NCBI GenBank assembly: GCA_963575745.1
Contig: CAUYUJ010015301.1
Location: 1-64,000, forward strand
Source: Prorocentrum cordatum
Lineage: Eukaryota; Sar; Dinophyceae; Prorocentrales; Prorocentraceae
DNA length: 64,000 nucleotides
Reading direction: 5' to 3'
The notes under the pieces were generated by a model. The model searched no databases. It was not told the origin of the DNA and saw only the letters and a list, made by a program, of their open reading frames with translations. This document shows, in pieces, positions 42,272 to 51,469 of this stretch. Position 1 is the stretch's first letter. Each line of letters starts with the position of its first letter. Both the position numbers and the translations under genes were made by a program.

Positions 42272-42560
42272 AGGTTGACACCAACACCGGTATCGGCGGT
42301 GTGCCTCAACCGAGGGAAGGTGATCCCGATCTCGATGATGTTGGTAAGATTCGGGTTTCCAAGGTGGCCGAAGTATTACCACAAGCGCTACAATCTAGGA
42401 TCAGCTTCCCCCGGTTGAAGCAGACCCTGGTGTTGTTTTTTGGGTGCCTCTTTCCAAGCCTCCCAAGGCTGCCTCGGAGGCACGGGAGTCCGCCGCCGTG
42501 TACGAGGCCGTCGCGGCCGCGCTGAGCAGGAATTCAAGAGGAGGAAAGGAAAAGTTCAGT
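42272..42560 (+). CDS. Candidate second exon(s), function unknown
   Basis: After acceptor GCCTAG the frame reads EVDTNTGIGGVPQPREGDPD, LDDVGKIRVSKVAEVLPQAL. From about 42440 a different frame is the protein-like one (PLSKPPKAASEARESAAVYE, then AVAAALSRN), so there is either a small intron or a frameshift between them. Not recognised as a known domain. Confidence 0.35.
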
Positions 42561-42599
42561 GGCAAATCATGGGAGCCTGGTATACCTTCTTAGTTCCGT

Positions 42600-42910
42600 C
42601 TGTAGCGCCGACTCGTGTCGATTAGCGTCTGCAGTCGATGAGGTAGCGCCGCCTTCGCGTCGGCTAGCGTCGATTTAGCTTCGATTAGCGTCGATTTGAC
42701 GTCGATTAGCGTCCAGTCTCGAGAGCCGACAAGATGGTATGGGAGGCCCCCATGAGTTGCCACCGAAGAACTGGCACCGATACCGCTACCCTGGCATCGA
42801 TTTCGCACTTTGGGGCTTCCTGCGAGGCCCTCGGAAAAAGGCACCGATACCGCTACCCTGGCCTCGACTTCGCATTCTGGGGCCTCCTGGGAGGCCCTCG
42901 TCGCTGGACT
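42600..42910. repeat. TCGATTAGCGTC and 72-bp tandem repeats
   Basis: A short TCGATTAGCGTCGATT-type array (42615-42715), then two tandem units containing GGCACCGATACCGCTACCCT then GGC..TCG..TTCGCA (about 42772-42910). Confidence 0.7.
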
Positions 42911-42988
42911 CGCCTCGAAGTCCTGGTTAGAACGCACCCTGGGAGAGGTCCGCGGAGCAGTGGTATCGGTATCGGTTCGTTCCCCAAG

Positions 42989-43059
42989 GAACGGCACCCT
43001 GTCTCACTCGCAGCACATCTGGGAGTTCGTGGCCGCGCAGCCGTACGCGCCCAGCTCGG
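42989..43059 (+). CDS. Candidate small exon (HIWEFVAAQPYAPSS)
   Basis: Acceptor CCCCAAG, then NGTLSHSQHIWEFVAAQPYA, PSS and donor GTGCTG at 43060. The composition is like real coding sequence and unlike the repeats around it. Its exit phase (1) does not match the next candidate exon (44965, needs 2), so an intermediate exon is missing or one of the two is wrong. Confidence 0.3.
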
Positions 43060-43344
43060 GTGCTGCCAGGAGTGTCCCTGGCCCACGGTGCTCCCAGCTC
43101 TTCGCGCCAGCTTGGGGCCAGCTGGGCCTCAGCTCGCGAGAGGCGCTCAGGAAGCCATCCGAGCGACGCAAAAAAGCACGGCGTCGTCTGCGCCGACCTT
43201 GGCGCGCAGGCTGCCCGCGCAAGGGCGCGCGAGAGAGCGCCCTCGCCTCAAGCGTGGCGTGCCGCGGGCGGCCTGCGAAAGCCACCGCGTGAGGTCGCTG
43301 CGTCGTCTCGCGCATGACCCGTTTTTGGTCGTCGCTCGGGCCAC

Positions 43345-43440
43345 CTCCTCGTCCTCCTCGTCCTCCTCCTCCTCCTCCTCCTCCTCCTCCTCCTCCTCCT
43401 CCTCCTCCTCCTCCTCCTCCTCCTCCTCCTCCTCCTCCCT
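43345..43440. repeat. (CTC)n tract
   Basis: A pure CTC array of nearly 100 bases. Confidence 0.9.
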
Positions 43441-43749
43441 TCGAGAGGCCACCTCGTGCCAGGGCCTCCTCCGGCCTCGCAAAGAGGGGGTGGGCGGGGC
43501 GTGCAAAGGGCAGGGGCCCGAGAGGCAGCCCGGACCCCACGCGCAGCGGGACGGGACTCGCCTGCACGCCTGTTCGGCCCGGCGCTGCTTGGAATGACCC
43601 GTTTTTCGTTTCGGATCGTCGCTCGGCGCCCCCCGTGGGAGAGCCGGGGCCACCTCGTGCCAGGGCCTCGTCCGGCAGCACCCGGCCCAGCCTGAGCGGG
43701 CGCGGGTGCTTGTACCTCCCGTCGAATGAGGCCTGGAGGTCTCGGGAGG

Positions 43750-43862
43750 GGGAAGACACGCAGACACAGTTCATCGTCGATTCCCAGGAAAATATGGGAA
43801 CATATGGACAGTGGGGGGAAGACGAAAACCCACAAAATACGGGGAATGATGGAACATTTTAG
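43750..43862. mobile_element. Introner-like family 2 copy
   Basis: ACACGCAGACACAGTTCATCG, CCCAGGAAAATATGGGAACA and AACCCACAAAATACGGGG in the same order as the protease intron at 49420-49571. Confidence 0.65.
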
Positions 43863-43904
43863 GACTTGCTATATATACATAAATCAATATTATGTGTGTG
43901 GAAT

Positions 43905-44955
43905 GTAGCGTATGGTGTGTCGTGTGTGCGTGTGTGCGTGCGTGCGTGCGTGCGTGTGTGTGTGTGTGGGTTTTTAATGGGTGTGTGAATGGGTGTGTCT
44001 GTGTGTGCGTGCGTGCGTGCGTGCGTGCGTGCGTGGGTGTGTGAATGGGTGTGTGAATGGGTGTGTGTGTGTGTGCGTGAATGGTTGTGTGTGGGTGTGG
44101 GTCAGCGTGGGTCAGTGTGGGTCAGTGTGGGTCAGTGTGGGTCAGTGTGTGAGTGTGCGTGTGCGTGTGCGCGAGCGTGTGCATGTGTGTGCGTGTGTGG
44201 CCGTGCATTGCGGCCTTAGTTTGCATACAGCGTCCCCTGTTGCCATTCCGCCGGAGCAGTCACCCTCTGCCCAGCAGCCGACGCACAAAAAGTGTGTGTG
44301 TGTGTTGTGTGTGTGTGTGTTTGTTTGTGGTGTGTGTGTGTGTGTGTTCTGTGTGTGTGTGTTGTGTGTGCTGTGTTTGTTGTGTGTGTGTTCTGTGTGT
44401 TCTGTGTGTTCTGTGTTGTGTGTTGTGTGGGTTGTGTGGGTTGTGTGTTTGTGTTGTGTGTATGTTGTGTGTGTGTTGTGTGTTATGTCTGTGTTGTGTG
44501 TGTTGTGTGCGCTGTGTGGGTTGTGTGTGTTGTGTGTGTTGTGGGTGGTGTGTGTTGTGTGTTGTGTGTGTTGTGTGGGTTGTGGGTTGTGTGTGTTGTG
44601 TGTGTTGCGTGTGTGTTGTGGGCGTTGTGTGTTGTGTGTGGTGTGTGTTGTGCGTGTTGTGTGTTGTATGTTGTGTGATTTGTGTGTGTGTTGTGTGTGT
44701 CAGTGTGTGTGACCGCGTATTGCGGCCTCAATTTGCACACAGCGTGTCCCCTGTTGCCATTCCGCTGGAGCAGGCACCCTCTTCCCAGCAGCCGACGCAC
44801 AAAACAAATGCGTGTGTTGTGCGTTGTGTGTGTGTGCTGTGTGTTGCTTGTGTGTTGCTTGTGTGTTGTATGTTGCGCGCGTGTGTGTATGTTGTGTGGA
44901 TTGTGTGTGTTGTGTGTGTGTGTGTCGTGTGTGTGTTGTGTGTGTGTGCATGGGC
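43905..44955. repeat. 1-kb (GT)n tract with a duplicated 95-bp island
   Basis: GTGTGT sequence with GTGTGGGT, GTGTTGTG and GTGCGT variants. Two conserved islands (about 44203-44295 and 44711-44805) share GCGGCCTYARTTTGCAYACAGCG, CCCTGTTGCCATTCCGC and CCCAGCAGCCGACGCACAAA. The Cys-Val ORFs are artefacts. Confidence 0.9.
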
Positions 44956-44964
44956 CCCTTTAAG

Positions 44965-45130
44965 GTCGTTCTACGACTGGGTGGAGCGCCCGTACCCGCC
45001 GTTGTTCGCGGACCTCATCGCGAACGCGTGGGACCCGCACTGCGGCGCGGGCCAGGCCGCAGGGTGCCCCGCGGGCCACGTGGAGGGGAGCCACTGGCCG
45101 TCGCCGGAGCCGCTGGAGGCTCGGGTCGGA
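44965..45130 (+). CDS. Candidate exon (SFYDWVERPYPPLFADLIA)
   Basis: After acceptor TTTAAG at the end of the GT tract the frame reads SFYDWVERPYPPLFADLIAN, AWDPHCGAGQAAGCPAGHVE, GSHWPSPEPLE. GC-rich, low in repeats and clearly protein-like, with two Cys compatible with a secreted protein. The donor is uncertain; a GA at about 45131 would leave one base and join to GMWEK at 47422. No family recognised. Confidence 0.45.
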
Positions 45131-45339
45131 CGAAAGCCCAGACCCCTTCGGGCCAGGAACAGAATCACGACGGGAGGTTCTCGATCCATTTCCAGTGGGG
45201 GGGGGGGTCGGGGAGCATTGAAAAAACGCGTGTGGAACCCGCACCCCCCCCCCGAACACGAAATTCGGGTCTTCGGATTAGGTTGGGGTGGCTTGGTAGG
45301 TAGCCATTCTGGGGACCCTCGCCGGGCCTCGGGCCGCCA

Positions 45340-45740
45340 GGAATCTGCCCTGGCTGACAAAAGCCGGTCCTGGGGAATGGGTCGAGACCTCGGGGGGTCG
45401 ACGCTGGGAAAAAGACATGGCGTCGGGGGTCTGGGAAGGTAGGATGTAGCTTTCCACAGCCAGTGATCCTCCGGGAAGTATCAGGTGCCTTTCCCGGAAT
45501 TGTGCGTATCCACGTATTGTCTTGCAGCCGGCTGCTCCTGCAGGGGTACGAATCGGAACTCGAGCGAAGCATGCGTTGTGACCTTGAAAAACAGCCCCCT
45601 TGGACGAGGAGGGGACCCCAGAGATCCAATGTCATGATTGTTTCAATACGCGGTCCCCGGAAGTCTCGACCCATTCCCCAGGACCGGTTTTTCATCCTGA
45701 GTCGTTTTTTAACAGTCCCAGGGCCAAGCGAGGCCCCCCA
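45340..45740. mobile_element. Intron-repeat family E, two copies in opposite orientation
   Basis: Forward copy 45340-45440 (GCTGACAAAAGCCGGTCCTG, GGGAATGGGTCGAGACCTCG, GGGGTCGACGC, GGCGTCGGGGGTCTGGGA). Reverse copy 45645-45740 (CGGTCCCCGGAAGTCTCGAC, CCATTCCCCAGGACCGG, TTTCATCCTGAGTCG then TTTTTTAACAGTCCC). Between them 45525-45605 is a weak exon-like frame (RLLLQGYESELERSMRCD). Confidence 0.55.
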
Positions 45741-45929
45741 GAGGCCGAACATTGCGAAAAACATCCGTCTTGATTTTTGCCAGCACGTTGGAAAAATCTC
45801 CGCCTTGATTTTGTTTTAAACGTTGGATCTCTGGGGACGCACCAGCTCCAGGGAAGACCAGCTGGCGTCAGCCGACTCGCCAGCCCCATCTTTGTTCCCC
45901 TCCCCCTCCGCTGCCCCCCCCCTCACGTC

Positions 45930-46160
45930 CGCCTCGTCCTCCACGTCCTCCACGTCCTCCTCGTCCTCCTCGTCCTCCTCGTCCTCCTCGTCCTCCTCGT
46001 CTTTCTCGTCCTCCTCGTCGTCCTCCTCCTCCTCCTCGTCCTTCTCGTCCTCCTCGTCCTCGTCGTCCTCGTCGCCCTCGTCGCCCTCGTCGCCCTCGTC
46101 GTCCTCGTCGTCCTCTCGTCGTCCCCGTCGTCCTCGTCGTCCTCGTCGTCCCCGTGTTCT
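45930..46160. repeat. (CTCGTC)n imperfect array
   Basis: CGTCCTCCTCGTCCTC units with CGTCGT variants. Frames are poly-Ser/Leu/Arg. Confidence 0.85.
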
Positions 46161-46280
46161 CGGCGGCGAGCCCAGAGCTTCTTCTCGTTCGGGCGCTCTC
46201 GGCTGCTCCGGGCAGTGGGCAGTTTTCCAGCCTCGGGCTGTTCTTCAGCCGCTGCGCCTCGCCGAGAGCGTTACCATTGA

Positions 46281-46431
46281 GTCGGGCACGTCCCTCTACA
46301 GGAGGAATTTTCAAAAATCGTCAAGACATAGTCTGGGGACGATTTTTCTATTATCCTTCACTGTTTTTGAATATTATTTTGGTATTTGTAGGTTTTCGTC
46401 CAACATCTGCCTGTAGGAGGACATGCCCGAC
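46281..46431. mobile_element. Introner-like family 3 copy with 10-bp direct repeats
   Basis: GTCGGGCACGTCCCTCTACA at the left, TGTAGGAGGACATGCCCGAC at the right (inverted repeats). Flanked by AGCGTTACCA at 46267-46276 and 46434-46443, a likely target-site duplication. The AT-rich interior contains TCACTGTTTTTGAATATT, similar to the 25-kb copy. Confidence 0.75.
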
Positions 46432-47421
46432 CTAGCGTTACCAGCTACGCACGCGAGCTGACTCGCCAGCCCCCATCTTTGTTCCCCCCCCTTCCGCTGC
46501 CCCCCCCTCCACGTCCTCCTCGTCCTCTTCGTCCTCCTCGTCCTCCTCGCTCTTCTCGTCCTCCTCCTCGTCCTCGTCGTCCTCGTCGTTCCCCCCCCCC
46601 CTATCTCCCCCCCCCTCCTCTTCGGCGGCGAGCCCAGGGTGGAACGCGAGAGGCAGGTGGGCCTTCTCAGACAGCGGCGAGGCTTACCCGAAGCCCTCGC
46701 GCATCCCGAGAGGCCTTGCGGCCTCCCCCGCAGCCTCGGACGGCTTCTCCGACGGCGCGAGGGCCTCCGGGAAGCCCCGCCGCCTTCGGAGAGGGCGTGC
46801 CCCCTGCAGAAGTCCTCGGCTCGTCGTCGGGCCACAGCTCGGGTCTCCTGCGGCCGCTCGGGACGATCCCGGCGCTCCCGGGGCGCTCCTCGGCGGGGCG
46901 CGGCTGCCGGAGGGCGTCCCGCAGCTGGACACAGTTGCCCGGAGAAGCAGGAAAACGCATGGAGACCTCGTCGGACCTCCAGGGCCACCCGAAAACGCCC
47001 TGGGGTCGCCACTGCCCAGAGCAGCAGCAGTCGCCTGAAGACCTCCTCGAGCTCCAGGGTCACCCGAGAACGCCCTGGGGTCGCCGCCGGTCTTCCCTCT
47101 GCCGCCCGAGCCCGAGAGCCCGAGAGGTGCAGTCTCAGCTGCGCATGCCACAGAGCCTCGGGCCTGGCATCGGCTGCGTCCGCACCAGGCACGCTTCCAC
47201 GACCAACGACATACACATCTTTGAGGCGTCGGTGGCGGCCGCCAGAAGGGGGGTGATGACCGGGGGGGAGTTTTCATGGCCAGGGCAACGATCTTGGGAA
47301 GGCCTCACGGCTGGCGCCGCCGACCCTGAAGGGGGACATGAACGGCGGCGTTGGCGGCGACGACAACGACGACGCTGACGCTCTTGGAGCCGCCTCGGAG
47401 CAGATCTGGGGCCTCTTGCAG

Positions 47422-47553
47422 GCATGTGGGAAAAGACGCAGCACCCCGCAACCCCCGAATATCTCATCGGACGGGCATCCCTCCTGCCAGAGAAGGATGG
47501 GCGTGGCTACACGCGGTACGCCCGAAGCCTCTTGAACCACCCCGCAACAGCAG
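47422..47553 (+). CDS. Protease exon (MWEKTQHPATPEYLIGR)
   Basis: Acceptor CCTCTTGCAG, then MWEKTQHPATPEYLIGRASL and LPEKDGRGYTRYARSLLNHP-ATA, ending with one base before the consensus donor GTAAGAG. The leftover G plus AG at 48914 makes Glu (ATAEGHVGLPGKW). Likely part of the propeptide. Confidence 0.65.
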
Positions 47554-48381
47554 GTAAGAGCGGGGAGGGTATGTACCTCCGCGGGAGAGGGTTTGGGAGG
47601 CGGGGGCGGGCCCTGTCCACAGAGCGTGGGGGCGGGGGCTGGGGCGTTGAGCTCCCCTTCTCCAGAGGGGGACCACCCCCCTCCACAGGGGAACCACACC
47701 CCTGTCCCCCTTGACTCAGGCGATCGCAGCCATGGATCAAGCGGGCGTGGATTGGCGACGGGTCCCGTTTCCATGGGAAATCGCAGATTCCCGCCGCCGA
47801 GCGAGGCGGCACCGGCCGCATTTTGGGGAGGGCGCTTCCCCCGATCCATGGATTTGGCGACCGCGCGCCACATCCATGACCACAGGAGGGCCCCCCCCGA
47901 GGTCACCAGCCCCCTTGGTCCACGGGGGGAGGGGCCACGAGTCCCCAGACCCCCCCCCCCCGGCGACCTCCCCGCAGGCCCCCTCGGGTGCCCCCGGGGG
48001 GCCCCCCACCCCCAGCAGGGGAGAGATCAGAGGGAACGGGCCTCCTTTCCAATCGAGTACGACGTTGTTTGATTTCCGTCTGGCTGGATCGCTTGAGGAG
48101 GAGGGCCCAGGGAAAGGGGGTGAGCGGCTACTACGGCGACGACGACGACTCGAACAGGAAAACGACCCCCACACACACACACGCCGACAGGGTCGGCAGA
48201 TTTCCTTGGATTCCACGGCACTTCTTCTTATCATTATTATTGTTAATGTTAGTCGTATTACTCTCAGTGTTGTTAGATGTGTCATTCTTAGTAGTATTAG
48301 TACTAGTAGTATGTATGCTTATGTTTCTCCTTATGCTTGTGTGTCTTATTCCGTTGATGCCATTATTATTACTATAGTACG

Positions 48382-48412
<31 letters not shown>

Positions 48413-48467
48413 GTAGTAGTAGTAGTAGTAGGAGTAGTAGGAGTAGTAGGAGTAGTAGGAGTAGTAG

Positions 48468-48511
<44 letters not shown>

Positions 48512-48580
48512 CGTAGTCGTAGTCGTAGTCGTAGTCGTAGTCGTAGTAGTCGTAGTCGTAGTCGTAGTCGTAGTGTAGTA

Positions 48581-48618
<38 letters not shown>

Positions 48619-48698
48619 AGTAGTAGTAGTAGTAGTAGTACGTAGTAGTAGTAGTAGTAGTCGTAGTCGTAGTCGTAGTAGTCGTAGTAGTAGTAGTC

Positions 48699-48768
<70 letters not shown>

Positions 48769-50580
48769 CAGCAGCAGTACGTGTGTGATTCGTGTGATTA
48801 GTGTTCTTATCATTATTTTTTCTTCTAACACACCCACCAGTCCCCCCTTGTCCGCGCACATGCCTCGGGCCATGATTTGCGAATCCACTCTCGGACGCCC
48901 CCCGAAAAGGCAGAGGGCCACGTCGGCCTCCCCGGCAAGTGGAGGCGATACGTGGACGCCGTCAAGGAGGATTTCGGTAGGCTGCCGCGCAAGCAGAGGC
49001 TGCAGCACGGCAGGAGTTAGCGGGCGAAGAGCGGGATAAAATGATGTGCTCCGCCATCGGGGACGCTTGCCCCTGGGGCGGCTGCAAAGTTTCTGCCCTT
49101 CCGGTGCCACGTTGCGGTATGAATGTTGCGGCCGCCCGGGGCGGCAGGCGTCCAAGGCGGCGGAAAAGTTTATTTGATATCGAGCGTCGTCCCCTCAAGG
49201 ATGGCGCTGGATTCGTGCTCGAACCCGGCTGGCTTGCCAGCCGTCCCGGCGGACAAGAGGCTCTCGGTCCCAGTGAGGTTCATCATTTGTTGCTCGGATC
49301 GGACCTCGTGCCCCATCAGCGAGGCCATGGCGAAGGAGCAGGTCCGTTGGATGACCAACGGCTACGCGGGGAAGGAGGGCTGGACGGAGATGCCGTTCGA
49401 CCTTCACCCGCCCCCTCAGGTGTCAGGAGGGGAAAAAGCACACAGACACAAAGAATCGCCGATCCCCAGGAAAATAGATATGGGAAGTGGAGGAGAAAAC
49501 GAGCACCCAGGAAATATGGGGAACATCGGGGTGCGGCCCTATTTAGTTAAGTGTCCTTGAACCCCTTCTAGGTGGACACACAGATCGGATTCCACCTCGA
49601 GGAGATCAAGTACGTAGAGGACGCTTCGTGCGCCCGGGACGGGTTCTACAGCCCCACCCTGGCATACCGGCACAACACCGACGGCGAGGGCATGCTGAAC
49701 TACGTCATCCTGACGGATGACCAGTGCGGCTACCTGGGGTACTCTAGGCCTTCCAGATGGGGTCGGAGTAGATGGTGTCGGAGGATCGCGCCGCATCGCC
49801 GTTGCATCGGCGATGCGGCGCGATGTGGAGCCCGATCTTCTCCACGCCGACGCCGCCGATGCATCGCAAACGTCGCCCATGCATCGTCGATACGTCGGCG
49901 ATGCATCGGCAATGTACCGGGGATGCGGCTCGATCCTCCGACCCCAACTATTCGGACCCCATCCAGGAGGCCTGTAGGTACGCCGAGTTTCCGGACAAGT
50001 GGAACGAGTCGAGCCCCGAGTTGGCGGTGATGATCAACGCCAAGGCCCTCCGCGGCTACGCCTCGATGGTGATGGCGCGGGCGGCGACGCTAACCCCGCC
50101 CGAGGCGACCTCCTCCACGAGGGTGAGCCACGAGGTCGACCTCGCCTTCGACGAGGGCGACACGTGCATACACGAGGGCGGTCACTCGCTCGGGCTCTAC
50201 CACACGTTCGAGGGCGGCTGCACGGACGGGGATGGCGTGACGGACACGGCGGCTGAGGAGTTCCCTTCGTACCTCTGCGAGGACACCGAGAGGCAATAAA
50301 AGGCATAGGCATAAACATCGAAGACCCCCGGCGTCTCTCTTGGATCGGCGCTGGACCCCCCTCCCCCGCGCGGACCGTGGAGAAGGTTCGTGCTTCGTGC
50401 CGCCCTCTCCTCTTCTAGGACAAGCACAGCTGCGAGAGCACCGACCCCGTCCGCAACTTCATGGACTACTCCCCGGACGCCTGCATGGCGGGCTTCACGG
50501 AGATGCAGAAGCGCCGCCTGTGGTGCATGATCAGGACCTACAGGCCGAAGCTCTACCAGCGCGCCCTCCGGGACGCCTGA
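47422..50580 (+). CDS. M43-family zinc metalloprotease, catalytic exons
   Basis: Peptidase of the M43 (pappalysin/cytophagalysin) type, a metzincin that cleaves extracellular proteins. Six phase-matched exons (47422-47553, 48914-49013, 49200-49419, 49572-49738, 49978-50281, 50419-50580) give about 360 residues. The zinc site HEGGHSLGLYHTFEGGC (HExxHxxGxxH from 50171) and the Met-turn region NFMDYSPDACM (from 50455) are intact, as is the GYLGYAEFP stretch just upstream. The conserved Cys are present, so an active, probably secreted enzyme is plausible. Introns are 1360, 186, 152, 239 and 137 bp; two seem to use GA donors. The upstream limit and signal peptide are uncertain (see 41959-45130). 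Confidence 0.8.
48225..48780. repeat. (TAG)n / (TCG TAG)n composite array
   Basis: ATT/TAG-rich start (48225-48400), then GTA arrays with GGA and TCGTAG sub-blocks to 48778. It lies inside a protease intron. Confidence 0.95.
48914..49013 (+). CDS. Protease exon (EGHVGLPGKWRRYVDAV)
   Basis: Acceptor AAGGCAG, then GHVGLPGKWRRYVDAVKEDF and GRLPRKQRLQHG plus AG of an Arg codon. The only exit that keeps phase with the exon at 49200 is GA at 49014-49015, giving a GA-AG intron. A GT lies inside the exon (48976) but gives the wrong phase. Confidence 0.55.
49200..49419 (+). CDS. Protease exon, start of the catalytic domain
   Basis: Acceptor CCCTCAAG; reads MALDSCSNPAGLPAVPADKR, LSVPVRFIICCSDRTSCPIS, EAMAKEQVRWMTNGYAGKEG. 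The VPVRFIIC strand followed by a helix with EQVRWMTNGYAG matches the first strand and helix of M43 catalytic domains. Ends in phase 0 at donor GTGTCA. Confidence 0.75.
49420..49571. mobile_element. Protease intron made of introner-like family 2
   Basis: This 152-bp intron consists almost entirely of the CACAGACACA..CCCAGGAAAATAGATATGGG..CCCAGGAAATATGGGG repeat also present at 34208-34318 and 43750-43862. Canonical GT..AG (CTTCTAG). Confidence 0.75.
49572..49738 (+). CDS. Protease exon (VDTQIGFHLEEIKYVED)
   Basis: Reads VDTQIGFHLEEIKYVEDASC, ARDGFYSPTLAYRHNTDGEG, MLNYVILTDDQCGYLG. These correspond to the strands before the active site of M43 enzymes (I.F.L..I, LN.Y...). Ends with GG before donor GTACTC. 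Confidence 0.8.
49739..49977. repeat. Protease intron with GATGCGGCGC / GCATCG tandem words
   Basis: A 239-bp intron containing alternating GCATCGGCGATGC, GCCGATGCATCG and GATGCGGC words that are mutually complementary and can fold back. The bases at the donor (GGGTACTC) resemble those at the acceptor (GGTACGCC). Confidence 0.65.
49978..50281 (+). CDS. Protease exon with the zinc site HEGGHSLGLYH
   Basis: Acceptor CTGTAG; the first base completes Gly for GYLGYAEFPDKWNESSPE. Then HEVDLAFDEGDTCIHEGGHS and LGLYHTFEGGCTDGDGVTDT. The catalytic Glu and three His ligands are all present. In-frame GTGAGC at 50124 is not used because the reading continues through it into the active site. It ends after LCE; GA at 50282 joins in phase to DKHSCES. 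Confidence 0.8.
50282..50418. mobile_element. Protease intron with introner-like family 1 core
   Basis: A 137-bp GA-AG intron. It contains CTCTTGGATCGGCGCTGGAC, CCCCCC and CCGCGCGGACC (50330-50378), the core of the family whose full copies have TCCGCGCGGA ends. Confidence 0.6.
50419..50580 (+). CDS. Protease last exon with the Met-turn
   Basis: Acceptor TCTTCTAG; reads DKHSCESTDPVRNFMDYSPD, ACMAGFTEMQKRRLWCMIRT, YRPKLYQRALRDA and TGA. NFMDYS is the M43 Met-turn; the following helix with FT..Q..R matches the end of the family's catalytic domain. Confidence 0.8.
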   Translation, partial: DKHSCESTDPVRNFMDYSPDACMAGFTEMQKRRLWCMIRTYRPKLYQRALRDA

Positions 50581-51350
50581 GCCGCCAGGAAGCAGACGGG
50601 CCTCTGGAGGGGACCGGGTGCTGCTGCGCCTCTCCGTCTGCGGCCTCCCAGGGCCCTGCCCGGGGTCGGAAGGGGCCAGTCACCGCCCACCACAGACCAC
50701 CCCATCCCGACCCGAAGGCCCCCAGTTGCCCTTCATTGCCAGTGGGGGGGTGTCGGGGAGCGGCGAAAAAACAGGTGTGCAACCCGTACCCCCCCAACCC
50801 GGAAGTCGGGTCTTCGGGTTAGGTTGGGGTGGCCTGGTAGGTAGTCAGCTAGGGTGAGGATAAAGCCATTCCAGAGCGTTCCGGAACGCTGCCAGAGCGT
50901 TCCAGAGCGCGAACAGAAGGCCTCGGCGCCCGAGACATCCTCCAGAGTTGCTGGATCTCAGAGATCTCTAGCCTACAAGACACCCAAAAGATATAAATTT
51001 GACTTGGGGTTGTCATTGATGTGCCACGCAGATTTCGAGCTTCTGTAAAAATAGAAGCTCGAAGGTTGTCGTGTTTATTTTCGTAGAAACAGGACCAAGG
51101 GCCTGAGACATCCTCACATGTCAGTGTTTATTCCGTCTCTATCCGTGTCTAACATGAAGCGTGTCCAATTTTGCGGAACGTGTCTATCGTTTAGTGTCCA
51201 GTCGTGTCTATTTTCATGTTTTCCCCATTTTCCGTGTCCATCCCGTCGTGTCCATGTTTTGGAACGTGTGGCCATGTTCCCACGATCCATCCACATTTCG
51301 GAACCATTGTTTCGTGCGTATGTGCTGTGCATATTTGTACCTGCATAGGT
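50581..51350. other. Protease 3' flank, no further gene recognised
   Basis: Includes TTAGGTTGGGGTGGCCTGGT then AGGTAGTC at 50820, also found at 45280-45305 (TTAGGTTGGGGTGGCTTGGT), so another dispersed repeat (50745-50850 against 45195-45310). Short GTGTCCATTTT-type words repeat at 51130-51260. Confidence 0.5.
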
Positions 51351-51354
51351 GTGC

Positions 51355-51355
<1 letters not shown>

Positions 51356-51395
<40 letters not shown>

Positions 51396-51438
51396 CATAC
51401 ATACATACATACATACATACACATACACATACACATTC
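51356..51438. repeat. (TA)n and (CATA)n microsatellite
   Basis: GTGTATATATAT..ACATACATACAT, about 80 bases. Confidence 0.95.
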
Positions 51439-51469
51439 CTAAACATATCTTTCTATAGGGCCGGGGACC

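Noticed and set aside
43981-44963. Cysteine-rich (metallothionein-like) proteins CVCVCV
   Set aside because: Direct translation of the GT microsatellite.
45463-45620. Exon of the protease (RLLLQGYESELERSMRCD)
   Set aside because: It follows a TCTTGCAG-like acceptor, but it lies between two opposed family-E repeat copies, its phase cannot be tied to neighbours and no homology is recognised.
51356-51438. TATA-box promoter
   Set aside because: The TA run is a microsatellite; dinoflagellate promoters generally lack a classical TATA box and no gene start follows.
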